Source: Lysobacterales bacterium
Lineage (GTDB): Bacteria > Pseudomonadota > Gammaproteobacteria > Xanthomonadales > Rhodanobacteraceae
NCBI GenBank assembly: GCA_016721015.1
Contig: JADKJL010000013.1
Location: forward strand, 281,644 to 345,643
DNA length: 64,000 nucleotides
Direction: 5' to 3'
The translations under genes and the position numbers were made by a program. Under the pieces are notes generated by a model, which was not told the origin of the DNA, ran no database searches, and saw only the letters and a list, made by a program, of their open reading frames with translations. Shown in pieces: positions 16,707-25,478 of this stretch (positions are counted from its first letter, which is position 1; each line of letters begins with the position of its first letter).

Positions 16707-17042
16707 TCAGGGCCGCTGGGTGCTGCGCGTGATCCAGGCCAGGGTTCCGATCAACAACACGCAGAGGATCACCTCGATGATCGCCAGCATCCGCATCGAT
16801 GCAATCGACCAGGCCGCAACCACGCCGTGGCAGAAATAACCGAGGCTGACGATGCCAATCCAGAGCAGGGCACGCTTGGCGCTGCGACGCAGGGCGAGCA
16901 GGGGCAACAGCAGGGGCGGCAAGGTCAGGGCCAGGGCCAGGCCGATCTGGCCGTTGACGGGTGGTGCCAGCCAGGCATGCCAGACGATCTGCAGGATGAC
17001 GAGGCCGGCCCAGGCGAGGAATCCGCAACGCATCGCGATCAT
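16707..17042 (-). CDS. DUF2069 inner-membrane protein
   Basis: 111 residues with four hydrophobic segments: LAWAGLVILQIVWHAWLAPP, ALALTLPPLLLPLLALR, LLWIGIVSLGYFCHGVVAAW and MLAIIEVILCVLLIGTLAWI. The Trp/His-containing loops (VWHAWLAP, YFCHG) match DUF2069, a small gammaproteobacterial membrane family of unknown function. It starts within the stop of wrbA (ATGA), an arrangement common in Lysobacterales, so it is translated from the wrbA message. Confidence 0.8.
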   Translation of the reverse strand: MIAMRCGFLAWAGLVILQIVWHAWLAPPVNGQIGLALALTLPPLLLPLLALRRSAKRALLWIGIVSLGYFCHGVVAAWSIASMRMLAIIEVILCVLLIGTLAWITRSTQRP

Positions 17043-17638
17043 GCGTCGGCTCCGAGGCGTGCACAGGTTTCGGCGACACGACGTCCGAGTGCGCGCGCGA
17101 CGATGCGCTCATCCTCACTGAGCGGATTCTCGCCATTTACTCCGGCGACATGGCTTGCGCCGTAGGGCGTACCACCGGTCGTGGTCCGATTGAGCGCGGC
17201 CTCGGTGAACGGAACGCCGACAATCAACATGCCGTGATGCAGCAGCGGCGTCATCATCGAGAGCAGGGTGCTTTCCTGACCGCCGTGCATGGTCGCGGTC
17301 GAGGTGAAAACACCGGCCGGTTTGCCGACCAGGGTTCCCGAGGCCCATTCGGCGGCGGTCGAATCGATGAAATGCTTGAGCGGTGCAGCCATGTTGCCGA
17401 AGCGGGTCGGGCTGCCGAGCACGAGGCCGACACATTCGCGCAGATCCTCGCGGCTGACATAGGGAGCACCCTCGTCGGGCACCGGAGGTTGCGCCGCCTC
17501 GGTGACAGGCGCGACCGGCGGCACGCTGCGCAGGCGTGCACGCATGCCGGAAACCTCCTCGATGCCGCGCGCGACGAGGCGCGCCAGCTGGGCAACCTTG
17601 CCGTTGCGGCTGTAATAGAGAACCAGGATTTCAGGCAT
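17039..17638 (-). CDS. wrbA: NAD(P)H:quinone oxidoreductase, WrbA type
   Basis: 199 residues, the normal WrbA length. The N-terminal FMN phosphate loop is ILVLYYSRNGKVAQLA; other blocks are GLVLGSPTRFGNMAAPLKHF (flavodoxin fold, FMN-binding), FTSTATMHGGQESTLLSMM and GVNGENPLSEDE. WrbA reduces quinones by two electrons, avoiding semiquinone, in the cytoplasm. The downstream DUF2069 gene overlaps it. The gene is divergent from yihY (60-bp gap), so the promoters must be in that short interval. Confidence 0.9.
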   Translation of the reverse strand: MPEILVLYYSRNGKVAQLARLVARGIEEVSGMRARLRSVPPVAPVTEAAQPPVPDEGAPYVSREDLRECVGLVLGSPTRFGNMAAPLKHFIDSTAAEWASGTLVGKPAGVFTSTATMHGGQESTLLSMMTPLLHHGMLIVGVPFTEAALNRTTTGGTPYGASHVAGVNGENPLSEDERIVARALGRRVAETCARLGADA

Positions 17639-17698
17639 CGGCTATTCGTTTCCAAGGGGCGGATTGGCCGCATCGCGTGGTTAGGCTAGGCTGCGCGG

Positions 17699-19000
17699 AT
17701 GTTTCTATCAAATCTTTCCAAGTCTAGCCTGAGCCGGGAGCGCAGCCTTGCGTTTCTCGATTTCACCTGGCACCGCTTCCTTGAAGACCGCTGCCTGCAG
17801 ACGGCCGGCGCTCTTGCCTTCACTACGCTGTTTGCACTGGTGCCGCTGACCGCGGCGATCCTCGGCATTCTCGCGGCGTTTCCGGTGTTCGAGGAATGGC
17901 GGATCAAGCTGACCAGTTGGGCGTTCAACAATTTCGTGCCGGCGGCCGGCGACGTCGTGCAGACCTATCTGACCGAGTTCGCCGCAAACGCGAGCAAGGC
18001 CACGGCAATCGGTGTGCTCGTGCTCGTGTTCAGCGCGATCTCGCTGATGATGAGTGTCGAGGATGCCTTCAACCGCATCTGGCGGGTCAAGAACAATCGC
18101 GGCCCGGCTTCGCGATTCGTCATCTACTGGACCGCGTTGAGCCTGGGGCCGATGTTGCTGGTTGCCGCGCTGGCGATCAGTTCCTACCTGGTCGCACTGC
18201 CGTTCATCGATGCTGCCGCGACCCAGTGGTCGATCAAGGATCGCTTGCTCTCGGCGTTGCCGTTCCTGATTGTCTGGGTCGCCCTGAGCACGGCTTACAC
18301 GGTGATTCCGAATCGCACCGTGCGATTCCGTGACGCGTTGATCGGAAGCCTGGTTGCGACCATCCTGTTCGAATCGGCAAAGCATGGCTTTGCCTGGTAT
18401 GCCAGCGACATGGCCAACTACCAGCAGGTTTATGGCGCGCTGTCGATCGTGCCGATCTTCTTTTTCTGGATGTACCTGTCGTGGATCATCGTGCTGTTCG
18501 GCGCCTCGATCACGGCGTCATTGTCGGCCTTCGATTACCGCCACGCCGAAGACCGCATTTCCCCCGACCAGGAATTGAGCGGCCTGTTGCGCGTGATCAG
18601 CCAACTCGTCGCCGCCCATGGCGAGGGCCGAGGTCTGCACAGTGAGGATTTGCTTCGTCTGGAACCATATCTGACCGACGATTTGCTGCAGCGCTATCTT
18701 GCTGATCTGGACGAGGTTGCCGTGATCCGACGCAGCGAAGCCGGCGAATGGCTGCTCGCGCGCGATCTGCGCACATTCAGCCTGCTCGATCTGTATCGGG
18801 AGTGTGGCTATCGGCTGCCGGTTGGTGGTCAAATGCTGCCGGGGCAAAATATGGAAGAATTCGGTGAGGCGCCATTGCACGATCTTTCAGCCAGTCTGCG
18901 ACAGCGTCTCGATGTACCGCTGGCCGAGTTTGTGCCGATCGGCAAAGTCGCCGGCCCCGATTCCAATCCCAACATCGCCAATCCGGAATCCACGTCATGA
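17699..19000 (+). CDS. YihY family inner-membrane protein
   Basis: 433 residues. The first 280 residues carry the YihY/virulence-factor BrkB fold: QTAGALAFTTLFALVPLTAA, then six membrane helices including AIGVLVLVFSAISLMMSVE with the adjoining DAFNRIWRV motif, and VYGALSIVPIFFFWMYLSWI. The C-terminal 140 residues are soluble, helical and acidic, longer than the compact family members. The family was once called RNase BN, but the proteins are membrane-embedded with unclear function. The stop overlaps the ATG of the thioredoxin-like gene (ATGA), suggesting coupled translation. Confidence 0.88.
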   Translation: MFLSNLSKSSLSRERSLAFLDFTWHRFLEDRCLQTAGALAFTTLFALVPLTAAILGILAAFPVFEEWRIKLTSWAFNNFVPAAGDVVQTYLTEFAANASKATAIGVLVLVFSAISLMMSVEDAFNRIWRVKNNRGPASRFVIYWTALSLGPMLLVAALAISSYLVALPFIDAAATQWSIKDRLLSALPFLIVWVALSTAYTVIPNRTVRFRDALIGSLVATILFESAKHGFAWYASDMANYQQVYGALSIVPIFFFWMYLSWIIVLFGASITASLSAFDYRHAEDRISPDQELSGLLRVISQLVAAHGEGRGLHSEDLLRLEPYLTDDLLQRYLADLDEVAVIRRSEAGEWLLARDLRTFSLLDLYRECGYRLPVGGQMLPGQNMEEFGEAPLHDLSASLRQRLDVPLAEFVPIGKVAGPDSNPNIANPESTS

Positions 19001-19488
19001 TCCTTCGCACCCTTGTCGTTCTCGGCGCACTGATCATGCCGATTTCGACGATCGCCCATGCTGAAACCGCGAAACATCCCGCGCTCAGCATCGAAACGCT
19101 GGACGGCGAGCACTGGGATCTCGCCACGCATCGGGGTCATTGGGTCGTGATCAATTATTGGGCAACCTGGTGCGCGCCTTGCATCGCCGAGATGCCCGAG
19201 CTTTCGGCCTTCATCAAGGCACGCAAGGATGTCGATGGCATCGGTCTCGCCTTCGAGGACAGCGAACGCCAGGAGATCGTCGATTTTCTCGCCGAGCATC
19301 CGGTCGATTATCCGATCGCGCAAATCGAGGTCGATGCGCCGCCGGCCGATTTCGACATCCCGCGCGGCCTGCCGACGACGTATCTGATCGCACCGGATGG
19401 CAGTGTCGCCAGACAATTCCTGGGTCCGATCAAGGACAAGGATCTGGAGCAGGCGATCAAGGCGTTCAAGTCGGCCGGCAAGCGCTGA
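18997..19488 (+). CDS. Periplasmic thioredoxin-like protein (TlpA/ResA type)
   Basis: 163 residues with a signal peptide (1-22, cleavage near AHA-ET). The redox motif is Cys59-Ala-Pro-Cys62 in NYWATWCAPCIAEMPEL, and the cis-Pro loop is RGLPTTYLIAPDG. It is a thiol-disulfide oxidoreductase, probably reducing in the periplasm as in TlpA/ResA proteins; the partner is unknown. It overlaps yihY upstream and is followed immediately by the acylphosphatase gene. Confidence 0.87.
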   Translation: MILRTLVVLGALIMPISTIAHAETAKHPALSIETLDGEHWDLATHRGHWVVINYWATWCAPCIAEMPELSAFIKARKDVDGIGLAFEDSERQEIVDFLAEHPVDYPIAQIEVDAPPADFDIPRGLPTTYLIAPDGSVARQFLGPIKDKDLEQAIKAFKSAGKR

Positions 19489-19494
19489 TTGGCA

Positions 19495-19761
19495 ATGATC
19501 CGCGCGATCTTCCTCATATCAGGGCATGTGCAAGGCGTCTCGTTCCGCGCCGGAGCCCGCGCCCAGGCCTTGCGTCTGGGCATCCGCGGCTACGCCTGCA
19601 ATCTGCGTGATGGGCGCGTCGAGGTCGTTGCCGAGGGTGATCCCGCTGCACTGGCCGCGCTTGAAGCGTGGCTGCGGCGCGGCCCGATCGGCGCACGAGT
19701 CGCGGCGCTGGAGCGGGCGGAATACACCGAGCCGGTCGCGCGCGGGTTCCACACGCGCTGA
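19495..19761 (+). CDS. acyP: Acylphosphatase
   Basis: 88 residues. The phosphate-binding loop is GHVQGVSFRAGAR with catalytic Arg18, and Asn36 (in GYACNLRDG) replaces the usual GWVRN context but keeps the catalytic Asn. The family hydrolyses acyl phosphates. ATG 19495 gives the standard length; a TTG at 19489, directly after the upstream stop, is an alternative start. No clear ribosome-binding site precedes either, so translation may depend on coupling to the upstream gene. Confidence 0.88.
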   Translation: MIRAIFLISGHVQGVSFRAGARAQALRLGIRGYACNLRDGRVEVVAEGDPAALAALEAWLRRGPIGARVAALERAEYTEPVARGFHTR

Positions 19762-19838
19762 ACGATTTCCGGAGCCCGGCCGCGCTCGGTGATCGCTACC
19801 AAACGCCGATCGCGCGGCGCGGAAGTGTCGGTTCCGGA

Positions 19839-21137
19839 TCAGGCTTTCTTGCGCCGCCGGCTATCGGCTTTCCGCCCTTTCGTCGCGACCACCGGGCTGG
19901 CATGGCTGGCAATGAAATCGCGAAGTTGCGGATAGATTTTCTCGCGCCAGCGGCGACCGCTGAAGATGCCGTAATGGCCCGCATCCTTGATCAGCAGGTT
20001 CTGCTTGCGCGAAGCCGGAATGCCCGAGCAGAGCTCATGCGCCGCCTCGGTCTGGCCACGCCCGGAAATATCGTCGAGTTCGCCCTCGATGGTGAGCAGG
20101 GCGGTAGCGCGGATATCAGCGGGCTTGACCCGCTGGCCGCTGACATCCCAGAGGCCGCGCGGCAGCAGATGCTGCTTGAAGATCGTGCTGATCGTGTCGA
20201 GATAGAACGGTGCCGGCATGTCGAGCACGGCGTTGTATTCGTTGTAGAACTTGCGATGTGACTCGGCATCCTCAAGATCACCACGACGCAGGCTTTCATA
20301 GAAATCCCAGTGCGAGGTCATGTGCCGGCTCGGGTTCATGGCGACGAATCCGGCGTGTTGCAGGAACCCCGGATAGACCTTGCGCCCGGCACCCGGATAG
20401 TTCGCAGGCACGGTGTGGATGACATTGTTCTCGAACCACGACATCGGTTGCGTCGTGGCCAGATCATTGACCTTGGTTGGACAGCGTCGTGGATCGATCG
20501 GACCGCCCATCATGGTCATCGTCAATGGCGTCTTTTCGCCGTTCGAGGCCATCAGCGAAATCGCCGCCATCACCGGCACGGTCGGCTGGCAGACCGAGAT
20601 CACATGCAGGCGTTCGGCGCCGATGTGACGGATGAATTCCTGGATGTAGGCGACATAATCGTCGAGATCGAAATCACCCTGGTCGAGCGGCACCATGCGC
20701 GCATCGACCCAGTCGGTCAGATAGACCTTGTGATCCTGCAGCAGCGATTTGACCGTGTCACGCAACAAGGTCGAGTGGTGACCGGAAAGCGGGGCGACGA
20801 CGAGGACGACCGGGTCATTTTTCATCGCATCCAGATTGGCGACATCGTCGCTGAATCGCTTGAAGCGGATCAGGTTGCAGAACGGCTTGGCAATCGAGAC
20901 GCGCTCGGAGATCGGTGTTTCATGACCGTGGGCGATCACGGAGCGGATTGCGAAAGGGGGCTTTTCGTAATCCTTGCCGAGGCGGTAGGTCAATTCGTAG
21001 CCAGCCGCCAGACGCTGCACGCCAGGGAAATGCGACAGCCAGTTTTCCTTGGCTGTGAGTAGTTGCGCTGCAGCACCGGACCAGCCCACGAAGGGGTTCA
21101 TCAGCGAGCGGTTCAGTTCGTGCAGGTCATACAGCAT
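19839..21137 (-). CDS. phaZ: Intracellular polyhydroxyalkanoate (PHB) depolymerase
   Basis: 432 residues, alpha/beta hydrolase. The nucleophile elbow uses cysteine, ISVCQPTVPVM, as in cytoplasmic PhaZ depolymerases (a C-x-x-x-V/P variant of the lipase box). Other blocks are VVLVVAPLSGHHSTLLRDTV, VYLTDWVDARMVPLDQGDFD and the C-terminal His in KDAGHYGIFSGRRWR. It ends with a basic tail (KGRKADSRRRKKA) that may bind granules or nucleic acid. ATG 21137 is preferred because AAGG lies 9 bp upstream; an in-frame ATG at 21170 has none. No PHA synthase gene is in the window. Confidence 0.9.
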   Translation of the reverse strand: MLYDLHELNRSLMNPFVGWSGAAAQLLTAKENWLSHFPGVQRLAAGYELTYRLGKDYEKPPFAIRSVIAHGHETPISERVSIAKPFCNLIRFKRFSDDVANLDAMKNDPVVLVVAPLSGHHSTLLRDTVKSLLQDHKVYLTDWVDARMVPLDQGDFDLDDYVAYIQEFIRHIGAERLHVISVCQPTVPVMAAISLMASNGEKTPLTMTMMGGPIDPRRCPTKVNDLATTQPMSWFENNVIHTVPANYPGAGRKVYPGFLQHAGFVAMNPSRHMTSHWDFYESLRRGDLEDAESHRKFYNEYNAVLDMPAPFYLDTISTIFKQHLLPRGLWDVSGQRVKPADIRATALLTIEGELDDISGRGQTEAAHELCSGIPASRKQNLLIKDAGHYGIFSGRRWREKIYPQLRDFIASHASPVVATKGRKADSRRRKKA

Positions 21138-21349
21138 AGATCCAGCCTTGTTTTGAGGTGGCGAATCCACCTATCTTTAGGCCATCCGACTTCATGTGCA
21201 AGTGCACAACGGGTTGGCCGTCGACATTTCGCTGGCTGACCGAACCCCGATCGGCCCGTGGAGCGTCATCTTGAAAGCCCGCGTGCGCCTGTCAGGCTGG
21301 TTTTCAGGCATTCCTCGCTCGCAACCGCCACTGCCAGGCAAGTCCAACG

Positions 21350-21955
21350 ATGAACGCAAAAGAATATGACCGCGCCTATTTCGACCGCTGGTATCGCGAT
21401 CCGCGCCATCGGGTACGCGCCACCGGCGAGACAATGCGCAAGGTGAACATGGTTGTGGCACTGGCCGAGTACTACCTGGGCCGGCGAATCCACAGCGTGC
21501 TCGATATCGGCTGTGGCGAAGGCGTCTGGCGGGCGCCGCTGCGCAAGCTGAGGCCAGGCATCGACTATCTTGGCCTTGATTCCAGTGAATACGCCATTCG
21601 CCGCTACGGCCGCTCGCGCAATCTGCGGCTAGCGCGTTTCGCCGATCTCGCCGAGCTGCGTTTCGAGCGACGTTTCGACCTGATCGTCTGTTCGGATGTG
21701 CTGCACTATCTGCATGCGGGTGAATTGCGCCGGGGCCTGTCCGGGTTTCCGGAGTTGCTTGAAGGCCTGGCTTTCATCGAGCTGTTCACCTCGCGCGATG
21801 CGGTCGACGGCGATGTCGCCGGCTTCATTGCGCGCACGCCTACATGGTATCGCCGGCAGTTCGCCGACGCCGGGCTGATGGCCTGCGGCTCGCACTGCTA
21901 TCTCGCCCCGCATTTGATGCGTTCCGTTTCCGAACTTGAGCGCGCGGATTCCTGA
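21350..21955 (+). CDS. Class I SAM-dependent methyltransferase
   Basis: 201 residues. The SAM-binding motif I is SVLDIGCGEGVW, the acidic residue after strand 2 is in YLGLDSSEYAIR, and motif II/III is DLIVCSDVLHYL. The protein is a compact Rossmann-fold methyltransferase of the Methyltransf_11/12/25 type; the substrate cannot be inferred. ATG 21350 follows CCAACG without a strong ribosome-binding site. It is divergent from phaZ and stands alone; the next gene points the other way. Confidence 0.85.
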   Translation: MNAKEYDRAYFDRWYRDPRHRVRATGETMRKVNMVVALAEYYLGRRIHSVLDIGCGEGVWRAPLRKLRPGIDYLGLDSSEYAIRRYGRSRNLRLARFADLAELRFERRFDLIVCSDVLHYLHAGELRRGLSGFPELLEGLAFIELFTSRDAVDGDVAGFIARTPTWYRRQFADAGLMACGSHCYLAPHLMRSVSELERADS

Positions 21956-21998
21956 CTGCAAGTTTTCGGCGGGCGAAGCGCAGCTCAGATTTCAATTC

Positions 21999-22817
21999 TC
22001 AATTGCCGCGCTCCAGCACCAGTTGCGGGTCGATCCGAACGTCGAACCAGTTCATGCCCCAATGCAGGTGCGGGCCGCTGGCGCGGCCGGTGGCGCCAAC
22101 CGCGCCGATCAGCTGACCTTGTTCGACGCGTTCGCCGACGCTGACATCGAGCCGTGACAGATGCAGGAAATTGCTGCTGAAACCGAAGCCGTGGTCGATC
22201 ACGAGCGTGCCACCGGTCAGATACAGATCGGCGTTGGCAAAGGTGACGATGCCGCTGGCCGGCGCCTTCACTGGAGTGCCCTTTGCCGAGGCGATGTCCA
22301 TGCCGGAATGGGGCGCCCGCGGCTTGCCGTTGTAGACGCGCTGGTTGCCGAAGCGTCCGCTGATGCGGCCCTCGATCGGGCGCATGAAGGCTTGGGTGAA
22401 ATCGGTGCGGTCATCATCGCGATCGCGCACGGCGGCGACAGCGGCCTGTTCGCGGCGGATGCGCTCGGCGATTTCGGGTGGCGGATCGACCGTCTTCGGC
22501 GGAACGCCGTTGACATGTTCGACCGGCCAGTCGCGCGGCGTCACCTGAATCGCGCTGACGCGCTTGCGGCCGTCGGCAAGCTCCACCTCGACCGTCAACG
22601 GCCCGGCTTCATCGCGACCGACACCGAAGGCGACCGTGCCGTAGGGCGTCACGCGCAAGCGGCGGCCGGCGTAGCGGACGATGCTGTCGGCTGGCACCTT
22701 GCCGATCACCATCGATCCCTGTGAGGTGCTGACCGGAAACACGGCGGGCTGATCGGCAGACTCGGCCTGCGCCAAAAACGGCGACGCCAGCAGGCTCGCC
22801 AGCAGGATTGCGCGCAT
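21999..22817 (-). CDS. M23 family (LytM-type) peptidase
   Basis: 272 residues with a signal peptide (1-18, LLASLLASPFLAQAES). A beta-rich region at 30-110 precedes the M23 domain. The zinc site is complete: His in PHSGMDIASAKGTPVKAPA (HxGxD) and His-x-His in SGPHLHWGMNWFD, and the fold strand GTLVIDHGFGFSSNFLHLS is intact. Such enzymes cleave peptidoglycan peptides in the periplasm or act as envelope activators. ATG 22817 is used since the signal peptide starts there. It follows pyrC by 5 bp and is probably in the same transcript. Confidence 0.88.
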   Translation of the reverse strand: MRAILLASLLASPFLAQAESADQPAVFPVSTSQGSMVIGKVPADSIVRYAGRRLRVTPYGTVAFGVGRDEAGPLTVEVELADGRKRVSAIQVTPRDWPVEHVNGVPPKTVDPPPEIAERIRREQAAVAAVRDRDDDRTDFTQAFMRPIEGRISGRFGNQRVYNGKPRAPHSGMDIASAKGTPVKAPASGIVTFANADLYLTGGTLVIDHGFGFSSNFLHLSRLDVSVGERVEQGQLIGAVGATGRASGPHLHWGMNWFDVRIDPQLVLERGN

Positions 22818-22822
22818 CACGC

Positions 22823-24163
22823 TCAACGATCGAAGGCGAGACGCTGTCCGCGCACGCTGTCGTCGAGCTTGCCTTGATTCCAGGCCAACTGGCCATTCAC
22901 AAACGTGGCTGCGATGCTTGAGCGGAAGGTCTCTCCTTCGAATGGCGACCAGCCGCACTTGGAAAGGATTTCCGCTGGCACCACCGTATGCGCTCGATTC
23001 GGATCGACGATGACCAGATCGGCATGGAATCCTTCGCGCAGAAAGCCGCGTTCATGCACATTGAACAAGGTTGCCGGCGCATGGGTGACTGCTTCGACCA
23101 GGCGCTCGAGGGTCAGATCGCCGGCGAATACCCGCTCCAGGGCCACTTGCAGCGCGTACTGCACCAGCGGCAAGCCCGAAGGGGCCGACGTATAGGGGCG
23201 CGCCTTTTCGTCGACCAGATGCGGCGCGTGATCGGTGGCCAGCACATCGATGCGACTCTCGGCCAGCGCCTGGATGATCGCCGTGCGGTCGCTGGCCATC
23301 TTGATCGCCGGATTGCACTTGATGCGATGGCCGAGGCGCGCGTAATCCTCGGCACTGAAATGCAGGAAATGCACGCAGGTCTCGGCGGTGATGCGCTTGC
23401 CGCTGACCGGGCCCGGCGCAAACAGGGCCAGCTCGTCGGCGGTCGAGATATGCAGCACATGCAGACGCGTGCCGTGTTTGCGCGCCAGGCTGATGGCCAG
23501 TTCGGTCGACTTCAGGCAAGCCTCGCGCGATCGGATCAGCGGATGCTGATCGGCCGGGATGTCATCGCCCCAGCGCTCGCGCGCTTTCGCCTCGTTGGCG
23601 CTGATCATCGGCGTGTCTTCGCAATGGGTGATGATCGGCGTCGGTGCTTCGCGAAAGATGGCGTCGAGGGTGGCCGGATTGTCGACCAGCATGTTGCCGG
23701 TCGAGGCACCCATGAATACCTTGATGCCGGGTGCCGCTTTCGGATCGAGGGTGCGGATGTCTTCGAGGTTGTCGTTGGTCGCGCCCAGATAGAACGCGTA
23801 GTTGGCGCGCGAGGAAACGCGTCCGCGCTCGTATTTGGCCTCCAGTGCTTCGCGGTTGACCGCCGGTGGCTTGGTGTTCGGCATTTCCATGAAGCTGGTG
23901 ATGCCGCCGGCGACACAGGCGCGTGATTCGGATTCGATATTCGCCTTGTGCTCAAGACCCGGTTCGCGGAAATGCACCTGGTCATCGATCATGCCGGGCA
24001 ACAGCCAGCGACCGGCCGCATCGAAGACCTTTTCGTTAGCGTCGGCAGGGATTTGCGTATCGATTCGCTCGATGCGGCCGTTTCGCACGCGCACGTCGGC
24101 ATCGAAGCGGCGGCCCTCGTTGACGAGATGGGCGTTCGTGATCAGCCAGTCATTCATGGTCAT
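22823..24163 (-). CDS. pyrC: Dihydroorotase
   Basis: 446 residues; converts carbamoyl aspartate to dihydroorotate in pyrimidine synthesis. The metal-binding strand reads GMIDDQVHFREPGLEHKA, so the usual His-x-His is Gln-x-His; this variant occurs in a recognised dihydroorotase subgroup and does not by itself mean loss of function. Other metal residues are present: ITHCEDTP, VLHISTADEL, and DVLATDHAPHLVDEK with Asp. The substrate loop is MEMPNTKPP. ATG 24163 (or 24157) overlaps the end of yidD by 14 bp. The downstream M23 peptidase gene follows after 5 bp. Confidence 0.88.
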   Translation of the reverse strand: MTMNDWLITNAHLVNEGRRFDADVRVRNGRIERIDTQIPADANEKVFDAAGRWLLPGMIDDQVHFREPGLEHKANIESESRACVAGGITSFMEMPNTKPPAVNREALEAKYERGRVSSRANYAFYLGATNDNLEDIRTLDPKAAPGIKVFMGASTGNMLVDNPATLDAIFREAPTPIITHCEDTPMISANEAKARERWGDDIPADQHPLIRSREACLKSTELAISLARKHGTRLHVLHISTADELALFAPGPVSGKRITAETCVHFLHFSAEDYARLGHRIKCNPAIKMASDRTAIIQALAESRIDVLATDHAPHLVDEKARPYTSAPSGLPLVQYALQVALERVFAGDLTLERLVEAVTHAPATLFNVHERGFLREGFHADLVIVDPNRAHTVVPAEILSKCGWSPFEGETFRSSIAATFVNGQLAWNQGKLDDSVRGQRLAFDR

Positions 24164-24464
24164 GTCCAGAGTGTATTTTTTCGCGCAGGAACGGTCGCCA
24201 GCTGAATTCTGCAGGCACCGGATCGAATCCACCATCGCACATCGGCTGGCAGCGAAGCAGCCGGTTGATTGCCAGCCAGGAACCTCGCGTGCTGCCGAAT
24301 CGTGCCACGGCCACGCGCGCATAGTCCGAGCAACTCGGATGAAAGCGGCAGCGCGCGCCAAGCAGCGGACTGATGAAGCGTTTGTAGAACGCCAGCAACG
24401 AGAGGATGAGTCGGGACACGATGATAAGAGTGTTGATCGCACTGGGGCACCGGCTGAAGCGCAA
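24150..24464 (-). CDS. yidD: Membrane protein insertion efficiency factor YidD
   Basis: 104 residues. The family block YKRFISPLLGARCRFHPSCS followed by DYA is diagnostic (C-x-F-x-P-S-C-S-x-Y). A short hydrophobic N-terminal helix (INTLIIVSRLILSLLAF) anchors it to the inner membrane, where it aids YidC-dependent insertion. The gene is normally next to yidC/rnpA; here it is followed by pyrC, with an overlap. The start is uncertain because the first residues (MRFSRCPSA) are not conserved. Confidence 0.85.
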   Translation of the reverse strand: MRFSRCPSAINTLIIVSRLILSLLAFYKRFISPLLGARCRFHPSCSDYARVAVARFGSTRGSWLAINRLLRCQPMCDGGFDPVPAEFSWRPFLREKIHSGHDHE

Positions 24465-24536
24465 TGAACAGCGGTTGCCGGGGGCGGGTACTTAGGCTAT
24501 AACACGCCGCCGCCGAGTCACAAGGTAAGGACGGAA

Positions 24537-25475
24537 ATGGCGAAATCGATGCAAAAACCCAAATCCACCGCGAAATCGACCAAGGTCGTCGCACGCGCCA
24601 AGCCCTGCGGCGGCCAAGTCGAAAGTCGTGGCGAAGCCGGTCAAGAAGGTCGCGCCAAAGGCTGCGACCAAGGCGAAGCCTGCACCTGCCGCCAAGTCCA
24701 GGGTCGTGAGCAAGAAGGCTCCGGTAGCGAAGAAGCCCGTTCCGGCCAGCAAAAACCCGCTGCCCCGGTCAAGGCCAACAAGTCCAGTGCATCCGCCAGC
24801 AAGCCGGCGCGCAAGGTCGAAGTCAAGAAGCTTCCGACAAAAAAATCGGTAGCACCACCAGCGCCGGTGACAAAGAAAGCCAGCAAGGCCAGCAAGCCTG
24901 CTCCTATTCCCCCGAAGAACATCAAGTCATCCGTGATTGAAACCAACACCGAAACAGCGGCTGCATCGCAGCCGCGCGCAAAGACCAAGGCCAAGACGCT
25001 CTCGACCACAAAATTGAAAGGCGTGACCATGCAGGACGGCCGCTATGCGCTGCCGACCAATACGGTTGTCGATCTGCCAGCCGGCTATCGTCCGTCCTCG
25101 AAAGAGGAATACATGATTCCGCAGCACCTCGAATACTTCCGCCGCAAGCTGCAAAGCTGGCGCGAGGATCTGGTCGAGGAATCCAAGCAGACCATTGAAA
25201 ACCTGCGTGACGAAGTGCGTGATGTCGGTGACGAGGCCGAGCGTGCCACGCGTGAGACCGAAAACTCGCTCGAACTGCGTACACGCGATCGTTATCGCAA
25301 ACTGATCTCGAAGATCGACAAGGCACTCAAGCGAATCGAGGAAGGCCGTTACGGCTTCTGTGAGGAAACCGACGAAGACATCGGCCTGGATCGTCTCGAT
25401 GCCCGTCCGATCGCCACACTGTGCCTCGATGCCCAGGAACGCTGGGAGCACCGCCAGAAGCAGATGGGCGATTGA
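24537..25475 (+). CDS. DksA/TraR-family protein with long Lys/Ala/Pro-rich N-terminal tail; two compensating frameshifts
   Basis: 312 residues as read. The C-terminal 125 residues are DksA-like: a coiled coil (YFRRKLQSWREDLVEESKQT onward), then RYGFCEETDEDIGLDRLDAR and PIATLCLDAQERWEHRQKQM. Only two of the four zinc cysteines remain (275 and 296; the partners are Thr and Ala), as in several zinc-free DksA-like proteins. DksA acts in the secondary channel of RNA polymerase with ppGpp. Residues 24-72 are Gly/Glu/Cys/Arg-rich and unlike the rest; the +1 frame there (24607-24750) reads as the same Lys/Ala/Pro-rich tail. A one-base excess near 24606 and a one-base loss in the A5 run at 24751-24755 would explain it. 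It precedes glmM. Confidence 0.8.
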   Translation: MAKSMQKPKSTAKSTKVVARAKPCGGQVESRGEAGQEGRAKGCDQGEACTCRQVQGREQEGSGSEEARSGQQKPAAPVKANKSSASASKPARKVEVKKLPTKKSVAPPAPVTKKASKASKPAPIPPKNIKSSVIETNTETAAASQPRAKTKAKTLSTTKLKGVTMQDGRYALPTNTVVDLPAGYRPSSKEEYMIPQHLEYFRRKLQSWREDLVEESKQTIENLRDEVRDVGDEAERATRETENSLELRTRDRYRKLISKIDKALKRIEEGRYGFCEETDEDIGLDRLDARPIATLCLDAQERWEHRQKQMGD

Positions 25476-25478
25476 TGT

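Noticed and set aside
24628..24852. Separate small Lys/Ala-rich gene within the DksA-like gene
   Set aside because: Better explained as the true frame of the N-terminal tail between two one-base indels.
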